Both the position numbers and the translations under genes were made by a program. A model generated the notes under the pieces. The model ran no database searches, was not told the DNA's origin, and saw only the letters and a list, made by a program, of their open reading frames with translations. Shown here piece by piece: positions 7,032 to 8,864 of a stretch of DNA of 8,864 nucleotides (position 1 is the first letter of the stretch; every line of letters begins with the position of its first letter). The DNA is from an uncultured Anaerolineaceae bacterium. GTDB taxonomy: Bacteria > Chloroflexota > Anaerolineae > Promineifilales > Promineifilaceae. The stretch covers positions 1-8,864 of the forward strand of contig CALBTC010000510.1 of the NCBI GenBank assembly GCA_937967805.1. Direction: 5' to 3'.

Positions 7032-8864
7032 TCAACCCTGATCCTCAATCGTCAACGTATACGCCCCGCCGCCGGCATCAACTTCCGTTGAGACCTGCAA
7101 AATGAAGGTGATATCTGAGGTGACCTCCAGCCCTTCAAAACCGGTGAGCGTGTCCGGATCGGTGGCAGCCAGCAGGGTGCCGTCTTCATCGTAGACACTG
7201 AGGATGAACGGCTGGTCGTCGCTGCTTTCCAGGATGAGCCCGGCCACCTCGCCGCTGAGCAGGGTGACGGTGTAGCGAACGCGTTCGCCGGGGTTGAGTA
7301 CGGCCGTAACCGAATCCCCCAACATTAACTCACCCCCATCTGTCACATCTGCACCGCCGCCCACAAGGAAATCCAAAGCTGCCTCCAGCACCGGATCGCC
7401 CTCGCTAAACAGCGTTGCCTCCGTAAACGGCACCACGATGTCCGGCACCACGCCAATGCCTTCGATGTGGATGTTGCCTTCGGCGTCCACAGCACGGCCC
7501 TGGGTGAAGCGGAACGTCTCGCCGGCGGGCATGGCCACGTCATCGACGCTGCCGCCCAGTCCGGCCGTAGGATAGATGCCCACAATGGTGGCCCGGTCTT
7601 GCAGCGTCATGTCGTAGCTAAAGAATTCACAGGCCGAGGCGCAGTCGGGACCAACAAGGACCACAACCTCTCCATCGTAACGGCGATCTTCACTGGGCAG
7701 GAAGAACGTATCTTCATAATCGGGATTCATGTAGAATTCGCCGCGCTCTTCCTCGTAGTAAGCGGTGTTGCCCGTCACCAACGGCTCGTCGAAGAAGTAC
7801 GCCGCCATCTGGTCGGCCAAAAAGCCGCGCCCGCCGCCGTTTTTGCGCATGTCGATGATGATCGCCGGCACCTCGTTTTCAATCATCTCCTGAATCATGC
7901 GCTCCCAAAGTTGAATGGTGAGCAGATCGTTGTCCAGGAAGCTGAAAATCTCCACGTAGCCTACGCCTTCGTCTGCCAGGAACTCGTACTCCAGCGGCAG
8001 CTCAAAGCCGTCCCGGGTTTCGTCTTCCAGCCAGAAGTTGAAGCTGTCTACCTCGCCCACGGCCTCCAGCGTCACCGTTTCGGGTGAGTCGCCGGGATTC
8101 TGGAAGGTCACTTCCACTTCGGTGCCGATGGGGAAGCGGGTGGCAAAGAGCAGTTGGTCCAGCCGCTGGCTGTGCGGCGTGCTGTACGGGGCAAAGTAGC
8201 TAATCGTGTTGCTGATGGTGTCGTTGATGGGACGGCCGTTCATCTCCAGAATTTCGGCGCGCAGTTCCATGCCGGCTGCGGCCGCGGGGCCATCATCCAG
8301 TAAGAAATTGACAAGGACACGGCCGTCATCCAGTTCACGAATAGCCATGCCGATGCCGCCAAGCGCCGCCGCCCGGAAATCCTCACTGATAAACGGCCCG
8401 GAAATATGCCCGTCGGGAATCTGCCAGGAGAAATCGCGCAGCGCCCGCAGATACTCCAGCTCGTCTTCGTTTTCATCCGCCTCGACAAAACGGGGGCGGA
8501 ACTCGTCGCGCAGCGCTTCCCAATCGATGCCCTTGTATTCGGTGAAGGCGTATTCATTTTTGAGTTGGTCCACCAGCGCATCAAACGCCTCGGTGTAGCT
8601 GAGGTCGGAATAATCGACCAGCGCTGCCCCCTCCGGCTCGATGAGGTCAATGACCGGATTGCGTGAGCGGTCAAAGGTGAACGGATCGCTGTCCATATCG
8701 ACTACGGTGTACCCCTGCGGCAGGGTGACGATGGGATCATCCTCGGTGAAGAGCAGGCCGTCCTCGCCAAAGCCGCTGGGGAAACCTTGCCGGCCGTCCT
8801 GAGCGTAGACCAGGAACTTACCGCCCACAATTTCCCGCTCCAAATCCGGGTCTTCGCTGACGAT
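7032..8864 (-). CDS. Secreted S41-family serine peptidase with PDZ-like and PPC domains (5' end outside window)
   Basis: The frame stays open to the window edge (610 residues visible, starting inside a codon run with no start), so the N-terminus and expected signal peptide are missing. In visible numbering: a helical S41/tricorn-type N-terminal domain (~88-155) ends in PDGH (150-153), whose His fits the catalytic position of the S41B/tricorn branch. A PDZ-like region follows (~168-275), then the peptidase core with DMRKNGGG (338-345), CASACE with the probable nucleophile Ser410, and IEGIGVVPD (467-475) carrying the acidic residue. The PTAG motif (432-435) is the S41B-type signature; the lysine of CtpA-type enzymes is absent. 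Residues ~510-608 look like a bacterial pre-peptidase C-terminal (PPC) beta-sandwich. The protein is very acidic and probably extracellular. It converges on the channel gene with a 48-bp gap and shows no functional link to it. Confidence 0.85.
   Translation of the reverse strand: MVSEDPDLEREIVGGKFLVYAQDGRQGFPSGFGEDGLLFTEDDPIVTLPQGYTVVDMDSDPFTFDRSRNPVIDLIEPEGAALVDYSDLSYTEAFDALVDQLKNEYAFTEYKGIDWEALRDEFRPRFVEADENEDELEYLRALRDFSWQIPDGHISGPFISEDFRAAALGGIGMAIRELDDGRVLVNFLLDDGPAAAAGMELRAEILEMNGRPINDTISNTISYFAPYSTPHSQRLDQLLFATRFPIGTEVEVTFQNPGDSPETVTLEAVGEVDSFNFWLEDETRDGFELPLEYEFLADEGVGYVEIFSFLDNDLLTIQLWERMIQEMIENEVPAIIIDMRKNGGGRGFLADQMAAYFFDEPLVTGNTAYYEEERGEFYMNPDYEDTFFLPSEDRRYDGEVVVLVGPDCASACEFFSYDMTLQDRATIVGIYPTAGLGGSVDDVAMPAGETFRFTQGRAVDAEGNIHIEGIGVVPDIVVPFTEATLFSEGDPVLEAALDFLVGGGADVTDGGELMLGDSVTAVLNPGERVRYTVTLLSGEVAGLILESSDDQPFILSVYDEDGTLLAATDPDTLTGFEGLEVTSDITFILQVSTEVDAGGGAYTLTIEDQG

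Noticed and set aside
8841..8843. TTG at 8841-8843 as the start of the S41 peptidase
   Set aside because: The frame continues open to the window edge with protein-like sequence, and a secreted S41 enzyme should begin with a signal peptide, which is not present.

Overview
The window looks like a chromosomal segment from a free-living bacterium, most likely a Chloroflexota (Anaerolineae/Caldilineae-type) lineage. This is an inference. It rests on the moderately high GC, the strong excess of the palindrome ACGGCCGT, the large secreted S41/PPC protease, and protein families shared with both cyanobacteria (acyl-ACP reductase, GluR0-type channel) and Gram-positives. No rRNA, tRNA, CRISPR array, transposase or phage gene was seen.

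Layout: (1) 1-206 holds a hairpin-forming dispersed repeat and, just before the first gene, a near-ideal twin operator. (2) 207-2387 (+) encodes a 726-aa protein whose second half is a cyanobacterial-type long-chain acyl-ACP reductase (AAR). It has a roughly 300-residue N-terminal extension of unknown function and a C-terminal membrane tail. (3) 2388-2843 is non-coding, with a dRS3-like repeat, a long-range hairpin and a strong intrinsic terminator for the next gene. (4) 2844-4637 (-) encodes a BCCT-family sodium-coupled betaine transporter. (5) 4638-4823 is a compact divergent promoter region with overlapping promoters and nested palindromes. (6) 4824-6983 (+) encodes a secreted/membrane fusion protein: a complete ProX-type glycine-betaine-binding domain followed by a complete prokaryotic ionotropic glutamate receptor (S1-M1-pore-M2-S2) with a TVGYGD potassium filter. 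(7) 7032-8864 (-) is the 3' part of a secreted S41 peptidase with a C-terminal PPC domain, cut by the window edge.

The central result is the pair in (4)-(6). A betaine uptake carrier is transcribed divergently from what appears to be a betaine-binding, ligand-gated K+ channel. All three betaine-box tryptophans of ProX and the alpha-carboxylate/alpha-amino ligands of the amino-acid clamshell are retained, so the channel may read two extracellular ligands. K+, glutamate and glycine betaine are the classical osmolytes exchanged during bacterial osmoadaptation. A channel that moves K+ when betaine (and an amino acid) appears outside, next to the betaine importer, would make a self-contained osmolyte-switch module. 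The domain assignments are seen in the sequence; the physiological role is inference.
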